This document shows positions 16,533-26,035 of a stretch of 64,000 bases of DNA, piece by piece (positions within the stretch are counted from its first letter, which is position 1; each line of letters starts with the position of its first letter). Below the pieces are notes generated by a model that saw only the letters and a list, made by a program, of their open reading frames with translations, was not told where the DNA came from and made no database searches. Position numbers and translations under genes: made by a program. The stretch comes from Petrolisthes cinctipes (lineage: Eukaryota > Arthropoda > Malacostraca > Decapoda > Porcellanidae): contig JAWQEG010002468.1 in NCBI GenBank assembly GCA_033782935.1, positions 124,001 through 188,000 of the forward strand, in the 5' to 3' direction.

Positions 16533-18001
16533 CTGTTGAAGCCATGGTAGAGAAAGAAGTGGACGAACGAAGGAATAGATAAAGTAGAAGACAGAACGAA
16601 AGAGACAGATATACGAAAATTTAAAAACATGCATACATACACACACAATATGTAAATAGAGATTGGGCAAGCGTGTCAGAGTGTGTGTGTGTGTGTGTGT
16701 GTGTCAGTATCCCATACACCAGCTACATTTTATCTGTCTTCATTTTCTCTTTGTATATCTCATAAGACTATAGTGTTTGCGGAGGTAATAAGGGGAGTCG
16801 GTGACAAGGGAAATACGGTATGTAGCTCCATCTTGGTGAGGGAATGTAAGTAACTTCAATACTCAAGCTTGGTTTATGGATCAGTTCGAGTTTAATTTTT
16901 CTTCAAAACCAGAAATTTATTAATTAAATCTGTATGTTTAGGACTGCCTGTAATTACTAAGGGGTGATAATTCCAGTAATTTAACATAAATAACTTTTAT
17001 GTCATGTGCCATAACCTTATTCTGTGACATAATTCCCATCACCACAATGGTATCAATCATTCCCGATTACAGTATGATCAACATTTCTTTCCTCGATTAT
17101 AACTTGTATTTTCACTTACTTTCTTTTATCCTCAGGTTACTTCCGTGAAAACATCTTTCTGCATTTTTGTGCCTCAATGATTTCTGGGTTGGTTACTACT
17201 GCAGCCTCAATGCCTGTTGATATTGCTAAAACTAGGTAAGCATGAAGGTACCCAATATTTCATGTCCTCAATCACTCTCAAGATGCTTTGAACAGAGTGA
17301 AGATAATGCATCAATGTGGCCCTGTTATTTAATGTGTGAAAGAAACTTAAACCTTGTTGTGTTTGCATATGTAATGATCCCAGTATGATGAGGCACACCA
17401 TTTTATTGGGTGAAGTGAGGGCAGACAACCTGTTCCCGATGGTGGCATGATAATGTGTGAAAATCTTCCTGGCTAGGTTCAGTCTCTTTGAGATAGCCTG
17501 GAAGTTTTTCTCTCATGTTATGTCACCACTGGGGATGGGTTTGCTGCCCTCCCTTAAATAATCTAGCTAAGGTAGCCCAGTCTCAAGCCTCTACACCTAA
17601 GGAAAGTGTAATATGTGACTTGGATATTTTAGTTTTTGTGTGTCTCCTGTTAAAGAAACATTGAAATATTTTAGCAGTAAATGTTTTTCAAATGAAATTT
17701 CTATCACAATACTGCTGCTTCTTAATGATGGTAACTTAATAATTCAGGTTCCTTTCCTTCTGTCCTCAGGATTCAAAACATGAAAATTATTGATGGAAAG
17801 CCAGAGTATAAAGGAGCATTAGATGTACTGGGCAAGGTGATTCGCAAGGAAGGTTTCTTCTCTTTGTGGAAAGGCTTCACACCCTACTACATGCGCCTTG
17901 GGCCTCACACAGTTCTCACCTTTATCTTCCTTGAGCAAATGAACCTAATGTACAAGAAGTATGTTCTTGGGGATGCTGCTGCCAAGGGAGGTGGACTATG
18001 A
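10829..18001 (+). CDS. SLC25A11: Mitochondrial 2-oxoglutarate/malate carrier (SLC25A11), six coding exons
   Basis: Inner-membrane antiporter that exchanges cytosolic malate for matrix 2-oxoglutarate, part of the malate-aspartate shuttle. CDS: 10829-10908, 12698-12922, 14219-14309, 16232-16445, 17136-17235 and 17770-18001, which is 942 bases or 313 codons plus stop (human about 314). All junctions keep frame and have GT-AG ends. The three carrier repeats each show the family signature: PLDLVKNRMQ (residues 36-45), PAEVSLIRM (130-138, the repeat-2 form with Glu and Arg) and PVDIAKTRIQNM (230-241). PVDIAKTRIQNM and the following KPEY are typical of the oxoglutarate carrier rather than other SLC25 members. 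The start MATPSPEKK lies in exon 1. The gene looks intact. Confidence 0.95.
10909..12697 (+). other. SLC25A11 intron 1
   Basis: Carries one copy of a dispersed repeat (about 11505-12360) that recurs at 23.7 and 24.2 kb. Otherwise AT-rich with no coding signal. Confidence 0.85.
11505..12360. repeat. Dispersed repeat family A, copy 1
   Basis: Shares blocks with 23691-23930 and 24187-24535: CCCATTTTCAAGATAGGGC, GGGGCATTTTGAAATTAGCC and, at its end, GGACCTAGCCGGATCCGGCA. Lies inside SLC25A11 intron 1. Confidence 0.8.
12698..12922 (+). CDS. SLC25A11: SLC25A11 exon 2
   Basis: Follows a pyrimidine-rich acceptor and ends at donor GTGAGT. Holds the first carrier signature PLDLVKNRMQ and helix 2 (TTTRLGIYTWL). 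Phase 2 in, phase 2 out. Confidence 0.95.
12923..14218 (+). other. SLC25A11 intron 2
   Basis: AT-rich intron. At 13485 the text CAGTAGAACCCTTACAACTC resembles a pogo/Tigger-type terminal repeat next to TA. No matching right end was found. Confidence 0.7.
14219..14309 (+). CDS. SLC25A11: SLC25A11 exon 3
   Basis: A 91-base exon (acceptor TTTTCAG, donor GTAAGC) encoding helix 3, GMVAGIVGSFVGTPAE. Ends in phase 0 inside the second carrier signature. Confidence 0.94.
14504..14986. mobile_element. MITE with ~70-bp terminal inverted repeats
   Basis: The left arm (14504-14578) and right arm (14912-14986) are inverted copies at nearly 90% identity. Both contain GGGAGATGAAAGATTATGCA and AATTTTAAGCAAAAAATA. 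The termini read ACAGAGTGTC and ACAGGGGGTGTC, similar to Tc1/mariner ends. It has no ORF. Confidence 0.8.
15004..15258 (-). pseudogene. Non-LTR retrotransposon reverse transcriptase fragment
   Basis: An 84-codon open segment reading LGVTFDGKLTFEMHVRSI, then SKSVSKR and NTVLQHGVQQLTAISRM. This is the RT thumb-side motif block (LGV-FD-KLTFE-H-R-S, then a YC-PVW-like end) found in jockey/CR1-type elements of crustaceans. The later part has lost the conserved Tyr-Cys-Pro residues. No intact element surrounds it. Confidence 0.75.
16232..16445 (+). CDS. SLC25A11: SLC25A11 exon 4
   Basis: Starts VSLIRM, completing the repeat-2 signature, and carries YKSVFDAL, EEGVVTLWRGA and helix 4 (VNAAQLASYSQAK). 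The donor is GTTAGT. It ends in phase 1, which matches exon 5. Confidence 0.94.
16446..17135 (+). other. SLC25A11 intron 4
   Basis: Starts with a 41-base poly(T) tract (16485-16525) and has a (GT)12 tract at 16681-16704. No coding signal. Confidence 0.85.
16485..16525. repeat. Poly(T) tract, 41 bases
   Basis: Uninterrupted T run 40 bases after the exon 4 donor. It may be the poly(A) tail of a retroposon inserted in reverse. Confidence 0.95.
17136..17235 (+). CDS. SLC25A11: SLC25A11 exon 5
   Basis: 100 bases between acceptor CCTCAG and donor GTAAGC. Encodes helix 5 and the start of the third signature, MPVDIAKT. Phase 1 in, phase 2 out. Confidence 0.94.
17236..17769 (+). other. SLC25A11 intron 5
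   Basis: 534 bases, AT-rich, GTAAGC donor and TCCTCAG acceptor. No repeats of note. Confidence 0.85.
17770..18001 (+). CDS. SLC25A11: SLC25A11 exon 6 (terminal)
   Basis: Completes the third signature (RIQNM), then GFFSLWKGFTPYYMRLGPHT and helix 6 (VLTFIFLEQMN). Stop TGA is at 17999-18001. Confidence 0.95.
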
Positions 18002-18560
18002 ATAGAGTACCGGTACATGTTTTTGTGGTCTGTAACTGGATGGCAGCAGCAACGGTACATCCTTTCGAGGTATATGAAGGGTCGAGAGGATGCTGATGCT
18101 CCAGAAGGCACGAATGTCTAGTCCATTGAGCATGGTGGCAACTGCCATTAATGCTTTTGAAATTTTATTGTTTATTTTTCAGATTTTTATATACAGTACT
18201 ATATTGACTTTTTGGATGTTTTATTTAGTATTTTTACTGTTGTTTATTTTCAAATTTCTATATGATATATTCACTAATTTCTTTAGAGCTCACTTATTAC
18301 AGTACAGTACTGTACTCTATTGTGGGTTAGTGCAATGTTTGATTAACTCAGGATGTAATGAGGACAGCAGTGCAATTGTTATTTATTAAGAAAATGTAAG
18401 TAAATTACTTCTAATTGATTTTATTATTTGTATGCAGTACAGCATATCTCATGTAAGGGATATAATTTAGATTTTTCTATAAATCATGCTTCAGTGGGGT
18501 AAGGTTTGATGAAATTGCCTAACAGTACAGTACTTAAGTTAAACTCGCAGAGACAAATGG

Positions 18561-18566
18561 AATAAA
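18561..18566 (+). terminator. SLC25A11 candidate poly(A) signal
   Basis: First canonical AATAAA after the stop, 560 bases downstream. The 3' UTR between is AT-rich with no other coding signal. Confidence 0.45.
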
Positions 18567-18860
18567 GGTCACAAGTCATAATTTCTCCCTATGCAGGTCA
18601 GGGTGTGCTCTCGTGTCGTGTCACTGATAGATACCAAAATTTCTTGGCATGCAAGATTCTGATTGGTGAGATGTGAATTTAACATCTTTTTGGAAAAATT
18701 CAATGGGTTCAAGTTTCTAATCACACAAACCAGATGTTTGCAACATAGATTATGTAGCAGAAGAAATATAGTATGTTGTTTAACTTTGAATGTGATAGAC
18801 TATAACAGTAGAGTAATTGAAGAGAAGAAGAGGTGAATTACATCAAAGCTAGGTGGTGGG

Positions 18861-19119
18861 TTACTGAGGGTCCATCATGTGCAGGACAAAGTCGATGCTG
18901 TTGTTGCTTCCAATCTCTGACTCCCACTGCCCCTTCACATACTTAAACACCTCATTGCCTTTGCTTGATTTGCCAGATATAACTCCAATTACAGTAATGT
19001 TTATTCTCTGCTGTTTTGTTTGTTTGTTTCCGAATAAATACTGGTAGTCACTATTGAATAGCTGTGCTTCCTGCTGCAAGACTTCTATTTTGGTCTTGTT
19101 TATCATGGTTCTAATGGCA
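18861..19119 (-). CDS. Candidate terminal exon of an unknown minus-strand gene
   Basis: A minus-strand segment with a strong acceptor (CCCTAACAG, pyrimidine tract, branch-like TTACTAAT about 30 bases upstream) opens an 85-codon frame ending in TAA. Peptide pieces include KTKIEVLQQEAQLF, SDYQYLFGNKQTKQQ, ITVIGVISGKSSKGNEVF and DFVLHMMDPQ. Hydrophobic, charged and Gly/Ser stretches alternate as in a folded protein. AATAAA signals (18382-18387 and 18420-18425, minus strand) lie within 500 bases downstream, which would make the gene convergent and 3'-overlapping with SLC25A11. I do not recognise the family and found no upstream exon. Confidence 0.4.
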
Positions 19120-19687
19120 CTGTTAGGGAAACAAGTCTGCTAGCCAATTAGTAACACTTGTTGCCATTCCTCCTTCTATGAGTCTTGAAACTTTACTTTT
19201 GTCTTCATCAGTATAAATCTTAATTGTTTTACCTGATTGATACTCTATTTTAGATCTGGGCACTTTCTTTACACTTATTTAGGGTTTGGCACCCCCCTGT
19301 TAGCTTCAATTCCCCCAGACAACATTGTGTATCAAACAAAAGTAACCCAAATAGATAAGAAACACAATGGGCTGCTAATTGCAGAGATAGCAATCTTGGT
19401 CTCAGATAATTGATTACAGTACTGCCTTTCATTGGTTGGCAAGATTCCTATTTGTTGTGGAGGAATTGATGACTCAATGGTGACTGAAAGCAGTGACAAG
19501 ATATGAAATGGGCAAGATCAGAATGTGCAAGAACTGCAAGCCAGTAATGAGATTTTATATCATGTTCTCCTTTTTGTACAATTAATATAACACTCGTGTT
19601 GTGTATGTTTGATGCAGACAGACACATAGGGTAAACTATCTTCCCAAAAGGATCTATTGCATTAATTTCACATATTCATCTTTGTTA

Positions 19688-19847
19688 AAGGGGAGGGAGG
19701 TAAAGTGTTGGTAAATGTGGAGCAGCTGATTCCTCCAAACTATTCTAAGCAACAGTACACCATTTTCTTTGTTCATGTGGTCCTGTTTCTTGACATACTT
19801 TGGAGGAATCTGAGCACTTCAATATACCGAAAGTATATCATCCCCTT
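19688..19847 (-). mobile_element. Family B MITE, copy 1
   Basis: 160 bp bounded by AAGGGG and CCCCTT. Inside are inverted blocks GATTCCTCCAAACTATTC and ACTTTGGAGGAATC. Its reverse complement aligns with the copies at 57191 and 58234. Confidence 0.8.
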
Positions 19848-21671
19848 GAGAGGTGTTACTGCTCATGACTTATGTTCACATGACTGTTCCTCCAGCCATA
19901 TATAATATTATATTATATAATGTTAATTATAATATTAATAAAAATTGATATTGTAATAATATCTGAAGTTTGAGGCAGTACCAGCTCTGCATTATAGCAA
20001 CTACACTACTACCATAACCCATGTGCACATTGGATTTGGGTAAGATAATTAACTAGTCTGAATAATCTCGTTTGTGCACAAGTAATAGAGATCAACTTCA
20101 GTATGCATGGGAACCTATTGATATAACAATTGCATTTATATCTCAGATTAAAGTGGAGTGTTGGTGTGACCATTTATGAAAAAATTTTGCCTATACTGAG
20201 TGCCATTGGTTTTTATACTTTGTCTCTTATCTATTGATTATTTTCAGAAGAGTGTAATTTCTGTGCAAGTTTTATTTTATTTTATTTATTTTTTTGTATA
20301 CTTTTCATGATATAAGTTTATTTTTTCACTCCAGAAGGAAAATATTTGAGTTGAACTGTATCATGGACTATTCAAGTAAAGTTCAGTATTAAATTTAGAT
20401 TAATACAAAATGGGAATCAAACCTGTAAACTAGATTGAGAGTAAAGTAGTCAGCATTTTATGTCAGCCAGTGTGTGAATTTGTACTTAAATTACATGACT
20501 TCTATTATATATCGTGTATGTTATTGATAGCTCACAAAGTGACAGGTCAGAAGTAAAAACTAATTTTAGAGTTCCTAATATATTAACAGCCAATCTGCCT
20601 CATTAACAATATATCTGTTAACAACTGAATTATGATATCTATGGCTATGTACTTGGAACTTGATGGACTGTTAGTAAGTAATCAGGCAGACTTTCACATT
20701 TATTTACAAACTAGCCAACAGGTTTGCAAATTGGCTATGTAGTACCTTGGAGGGAGCTCAGACCTGATAGTTCTTTGTTCATGCATTGTTTTAGGATGCA
20801 TTTGGACCTCTATGCTAAATTTGGTAAAGTAAAGATTATTAGAGAAATAGTGATGTCTTGAGACAAATAAGCAAACACTTTTGGGTTTAATATAATATAT
20901 AGATAATTATGTAATCTCTCCCTTTTACTTTGACCAGCATCTGGATAAACCTGTCTTAAATTACTGGATTTGTCCATCATCTATGAATCTCCTCATTGTA
21001 TAGTATGGCAGTGCTTGTAAGTAAATAATTTTCCTCTGTGTAATCGTTACTGCGATATTTGTACCTAGGAAGGCAGTGTAATTATTAGTTGCAAAAGTAA
21101 TGGTTCTGTTAAGAGAAAGGGCTGATTATTTATTGTTGATGATGTGACTAAAACAGTATGAATATGATGTGACTAAAACAGTATGAATATGATGTGATGT
21201 AGTGCATATGTATGGTACAGTACTTTGCTTTGTGTACAGATATTTGTTTTTATCTTGTAAATATTCCTTTTTGCTGTCTTCCGCACTTTACTGACCAACA
21301 CATTACAGCTGGCAACATTGCTTCATTTTAATGGAGAGTAATCTTTCGGATCATAATAATATTGTGGACTAGAGTCATATTTTTATATGCAGAGTAAATA
21401 TCCGTACACTACTAAAATGTACTACACTGGTACTGCACAATATCAGCAGGTGTAATCCAAGAATATGTTGGTTATAAAATCTGATAAATGTTTTTACATG
21501 CAGATCTTTCATTGTTTATTTTACATGGTGAAATAGAATATTATTGTAAATTTGTAAATAAAATGTACTAATTATACAGTACTTGACCAAGTATTTGGTA
21601 ACCATCATCAAGATGTCTTAAAAGCCATTCCAAATTGTAACAACTGCAAGTTGTCATGACCAAGATGCTTA

Positions 21672-21870
21672 AGGCCTGTCCACATGAGCGGGCAGCCCCG
21701 ACGGGCATTACTTTTTTGAGAAATATCCCTTGCTTTTTATCACTGTTACCAGATTGGCTGATCCCATCGATCATTGCCTATAATAATGAGCACAGTTGTG
21801 TTGTCCACACCATGATTTGGTTACACTTATTTGTTGCCCGTCCGGGCTGTCCGCTCGTGTGGACAGGCCT
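21672..21870. mobile_element. PIF/Harbinger-like MITE (199 bp) with TTA target duplication
   Basis: Inverted ends of about 37 bases: AGGCCTGTCCACATGAGCGG on the left and, inverted, AGGCCTGTCCACACGAGCGG on the right, continuing through the CAGCCC and GACGGGCA blocks. Both sides are flanked by TTA (21669-21671 and 21871-21873), the usual Harbinger target duplication. No ORF. Confidence 0.85.
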
Positions 21871-22096
21871 TTACAGTTACATACTATCATATTTAAAAGT
21901 TTGACAGAATATTCATACAGTAGAAGCTAAAGGGACACTGGTATATACTCAGACAGGATAAAAACAAAACACAGAAAATCAAACTAATATACACAAGGCA
22001 GGGCTTCTAACGTGGAATAAATGAGATTGTGTGTGTGTATAAAAAAGACCTAGCCTTTTGGAGGAGTGGTGATTGTGTGTGAGAGTGAGTCTAGAG

Positions 22097-22395
22097 CAGT
22101 GTTTCCCAACCCTGGGGTCACCAAGTATTTTTGGGTGGTTGCCAAGCACTGAAAATATAAATATGGTGATTTCCTTTTTCTGAGAGGTTTTCAGTATACT
22201 GTATATAGTATATGCCATATATAAAAATAATTGAAACTTATACTTGCCCTTAGCTAAAACAGCCTACACCTACAGTAAGTAATGTTTTATAACCGTACTG
22301 TATATAATATTTAGTGTACTAAACCAGTGTGGTCGCGATTATGGCTGGATGAGCATGATTGGGGTCGCCTTAAAAAAAAAGGTTGGGCAACACTG
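22097..22395. mobile_element. hAT-like MITE (299 bp)
   Basis: Left end CAGTGTTTCCCAACCCTGGG, inverted right end CAGTGTTGCCCAACC. An imperfect 8-bp duplication (GTCTAGAG and CTCTATAG) flanks it when the right end is placed at 22396. The interior has the -GGGTCGC- text common in hAT MITEs. Confidence 0.75.
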
Positions 22396-22570
22396 GCTCT
22401 ATAGAGACCGAGAGACCCCATAGTTTCTCTCGTACACAGACAGATACGCACACATTCAGGGTGGTTTGATTAAACGACAGAACTTCATTCAAGTTGAGCC
22501 TTTTTAGTCGCTCAGTTCATACAGTATTATTTTCACACATATATACATAATATTCATTTTAGTGGCAACC

Positions 22571-22680
22571 CGCCATTTTTTCAATCCTGGGTCACAGTAG
22601 CCACCCAGTCCGCTCACGGGCTAAAAGTCCCAAAACACTATCAGCCAATCAACACCGGTATGACGTCACTCATCGTCAGT
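22571..22680 (+). promoter_or_regulatory. Orphan promoter: YY1-like, CCAAT, CRE, initiator
   Basis: In order on the plus strand: CGCCATTTT (YY1-like, 22571-22579), CCAAT (22645-22649), a perfect CRE TGACGTCA (22661-22668) and arthropod initiator TCAGT (22676-22680). The order and spacing are promoter-like, but no recognised gene follows. A small ORF at 23052 and a GTGAGT donor at 23286 could belong to its first exon. Confidence 0.45.
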
Positions 22681-23051
22681 CTTCACTTCAGCCTGCAGAC
22701 TCCATTGCCTCAGTGCAGTATTGCCAAGTAGGGGAATTTTCTTTAGACATAGAGAATTAGAGGTACCAATGATTAAGATTGTTTAAGAGTAAATGGGGTA
22801 ATTTCTACCAGACGAAATATAAAGTAGATGGTAAATATACGACTATCTTCAAGAGTAAACAGGGAATTTTGAGGTAAAAAGGGAAAATCTGATGTTGAAG
22901 TTGGGGAAATTTCGTCAAGCAGACCTGGCAACACTGCTTGTACCTCGGGTAGTCAGGTGAAGTGTCAGTGAGATTTGAACTGTTGACATGTGTATGAACT
23001 TGTAGTTCTCGTCAACTTTTTTTCTTTTCTTTCGAGGGTTTTGAGTTTGCA

Positions 23052-23147
23052 ATGAGCTCCAGATGTGACAGTAGTGTTGGTGGACCACCTAAGGTCACGA
23101 AGAAGCTCCAGAAGTCCGTTGATAAGTGGAAGTCTAGCGTTAAATAG
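23052..23147 (+). CDS. Small lysine/serine-rich ORF (31 aa)
   Basis: Reads MSSRCDSSVGGPPKVTKKLQ and KSVDKWKSSVK, then TAG. It lies 87 bases after an initiator-like TCAGT (22965) and before a GTGAGT donor (23286). It could be a short coding ORF, a uORF in a 5' UTR exon, or chance. No family recognised. Confidence 0.2.
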   Translation: MSSRCDSSVGGPPKVTKKLQKSVDKWKSSVK

Positions 23148-23690
23148 CAACATAAGGAATGTGGACAGGCCCATTGAACTCGGGACACCATTGTTGTGCC
23201 GGCCAGGAAAATATTAATGGTGTCTCGACATTCGTGTCAGTGTTAAGAAGGTCTGCCATGCTCTACATCATTCTTAGATGTGGTGGTGAGTGTTAAGTAC
23301 TTATTTATAATTTGTTTCCTGTCCGTTTTCATGCACACTTGCATGCAGTAACTAATATATTGCTTCATTATTACAGTCATGCATTGTAGAATGAAAATTA
23401 TATTTCTATAATATCGATGTATTTATGGCACTAATAGAATTAAAACTTTGCTAAACTATTAGAATACTACATTGTGAACTTAAAACTACAACCTAATGTG
23501 AGACTGGTGTCGACTCTGGGAAACTAATAAGTGGTAACCTGAAGGATAAACGTAGATGTAGTGGTCCAAGGAAATTTGTTGTAGTATTGTAGAAACCCTC
23601 CTAAGAAGCCCTCTCCATTCATCACCTTAAACCAACTTTTCTGCCATCAAAATCATTATATATATCTTTCTAAGATGTTGTATAACTTTG

Positions 23691-23930
23691 GTAAATATCT
23701 ATTCTATTGCCGGTTGGTATTATGATGCTTTTCCCTCTTTACCCACTAATTCATACCCAGTACCATTCTAAGACATTTCTTCGGAAATGCCCCATTTTCA
23801 AGATTAGGGCATTTTGAAATTAATCTGACCTTACCTAACCTTACCTAGACCGCAGCAGACTACCGGGACCTAACCTGGGCAAACTACCAGAAAAATAAAA
23901 AAACGTGGTAAAGTACCAATGGTCCTACAA
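23691..23930. repeat. Dispersed repeat family A, copy 2
   Basis: Shares CCCCATTTTCAAGATTAGGG, GGGCATTTTGAAATTAATC and the ACCTAACCT / CTACCGGGACCTAACC blocks with copies 1 and 3. Confidence 0.8.
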
Positions 23931-24165
23931 CTTCACTTCCATACACCTGCTTTACAAACTCCTCACCTTGCATTCTCTCTACATGTCCAAACCACCTCAG
24001 TGTATTATTAATTACTCTTCACTCTCTTAACCACCCTACACTCAATACCAATTGCCTTCTCACTCATACACACACTCATTACTCTCTCCATCCCACCTAG
24101 AAACTACACATGCTCCTCTCCAGTAATTCATTTCCACTGCACCTATTCTAGACTGATGAGCCTTA
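23921..24165 (-). pseudogene. Retrotransposon RT-end fragment (non-LTR type)
   Basis: The minus strand encodes VEMNYWRGACVVSRWDGESN followed, after a frame break, by LRWFGHVERMQGEEFVKQVY. These are two motifs of the reverse transcriptase C-terminal region in abundant crustacean non-LTR elements. The frame break and missing flanks show it is dead. Confidence 0.8.
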
Positions 24166-24178
24166 CTCCTAGTCTATT

Positions 24179-24543
24179 CGGTAAAGGTACAGAAGTGGAC
24201 CTTACTGTATAATAGATATTTTACTGTCATTACCCACTATTTCGGACCATTTTAAGACGCTTTTCTTCTATGGTTTTTCTTCCTCAAATGCCCCGTTTCC
24301 AAGATAGGGCATATTCAAATGGGGCATTTTGAAATTAGCCTGACCTTACCTGACCTGACCTAACCTAACCTAGACCGCATCAGACTACCGGGACCTAACC
24401 TGGGCAAACTACCGGGACCTAACTTGGGCAAACTACCGGGAAATAATCGTGATAAAGTACAATAAATGACAGGGGTAAAATACTAGGACCCAGCCGGATC
24501 TGGCAACACTGCTGAATTCAGGTCCACTTCTGTACTAATACCG
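24179..24543. mobile_element. Family A element, full copy with terminal inverted repeats (365 bp)
   Basis: Perfect 16-base inverted ends GTACAGAAGTGGACCT (24187-24202) and its complement (24520-24535). They extend imperfectly outward through CGGTA. The body carries the blocks shared with copies 1 and 2, including repeated CTACCGGGACCTAAC units. No ORF, so a MITE is the best reading. Confidence 0.85.
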
Positions 24544-24994
24544 TATATTCCCTTGACCTTGCCTTACTCCATGTCCATGTCTCTGACGCATATGTCAGTG
24601 TTGGCAGGATTATACTATTTCGTGTATTGAAGTGATAAGATCTTTAGTAATATCAGAATATTATTGTACAGCGAGATGAGAGATATATTAGGATATTAGG
24701 CGTTACCCCCAGTGAGAGTTTATAAGAAAATGATAATCTATTCACATAGCAGGAAGCTAGGCTTATGCCTGGTTCACATTAGCCCGTTTGGACGGATCCG
24801 ACATCCATGATTTAATGACGTCAAGAGCCGTTCGGAGTGCTTAGCGATATTTTCAAATTTTACTGGTACCGTATGCTGCTATCTTTTTTTTCCACAGTTT
24901 TTGCATAAATGTATGGAATTTTTCATAGAGTACTTTTGTTGGTGTATTGAATAATAAATAGGTCTTCCACTTTAGGACTTTTTTTTCACTTTTT

Positions 24995-25640
24995 CTTGTA
25001 GCCTAATCCCTCGCATATTGTTACGAAGTATTCCACAGTTTTCTTCTTTCCCTCCCGGACATACGGTACAATCTCCCTTTCCTCCAATAAACTTCTTCCT
25101 CCAATTTAGCTTCAGGCAATTTCTTCTACACTAAATTGAACATTAATCGTGCTTTGTATGAGTTAGCATAAATTCTTTCCCTTTTAATATTCTTCCTGTT
25201 TTTTCTATAAATGTTCAGGGGTCAGTATATTTTCCATATCCAATCTCCATCGTTTTCTCCTAATTAAAAAAAAAAATTCTGTAATGTTTTTATCTTCAGT
25301 TCATGTATGTCTTTCATATTTAGTTGTTGCCTATAGCTTTTTACCACCTTTAACCATGGATTCTTCCATTTTCCCTCCTCCATAACTAGTAATACGGTAC
25401 TGGTATTTCAGCATTTAATTTTTTCCTTGAATCACATATTTTCCATAGCACAACTTGTTCTTCATGTCTCTCTCTATCATAGTTGAACACCCAATTTTTC
25501 CTCTCAATACCAGCACAGCTACATAGCATACCTCGGTGCACCCAGTAGGCCTATCTGTCTCCAATCCAAGTTTTCTATATGCTGTAACTTTCCCATATCT
25601 TTTATTTCCATACAACAACTGGTCCTCCCATTAAAATAAT
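24995..25640 (-). pseudogene. Decayed non-LTR retrotransposon fragment (RT tail with zinc-finger-like motif)
   Basis: On the minus strand an open piece at 25415-25618 reads LYGNKRYGKVTAYRKLGLET and GCTEVCYVAVLVLRGK. After several frame breaks, the text near 25015-25075 reads as DCTVC-GG-EETVE-F-TICE in mixed frames, the CC-H-C-like tail of many RTs. Stops and frameshifts interrupt it. The exact clade is uncertain. Confidence 0.55.
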
Positions 25641-26020
25641 TGACAATGCAAACTTTTCCTGTCTAGATTATTTAACTACAGTTTCTATTTAGCTGTGATC
25701 GGACAAGTTAAATATCTCTTCGTTTTCATCAATATGCATGTCTGAGGTATTTATAAATTGTCTGATTTACTAGGACAAAATCTATGGCACTTTCTGTATT
25801 CAGTTGTCTTCTAATAATTTCTCAGTTTTAGTGACTGTTTAATAATATTATGTTTCATTTCTCCATGATATGGAACCTTGAAGAAGAGAAAAGTTAGAGG
25901 GAGGTTTTTAGGATTAAAAATGCAAAATGAAAAGGGTATTGTATACATGCATGGAAATGGTATTATGCTATAATTCAACATATACACACATGTAAAGAAT
26001 AAAATCAGGGGCATGTTTTA
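25641..26020. other. AT-rich spacer downstream of the sushi-domain gene
   Basis: Nothing recognisable between the retrotransposon fragment and the poly(A) signal of the sushi-domain gene. Confidence 0.5.
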
Positions 26021-26035
26021 ATATAGAAAGAAACG

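Larger units (their letters stand above)
19120..22560. other. Intergenic region with scattered MITEs
   Basis: AT-rich. Contains a family B MITE (19688-19847), a 25-bp tandem duplication (21141-21195), a Harbinger-like MITE (21672-21870) and a hAT-like MITE (22097-22395). No gene supported. Confidence 0.6.
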
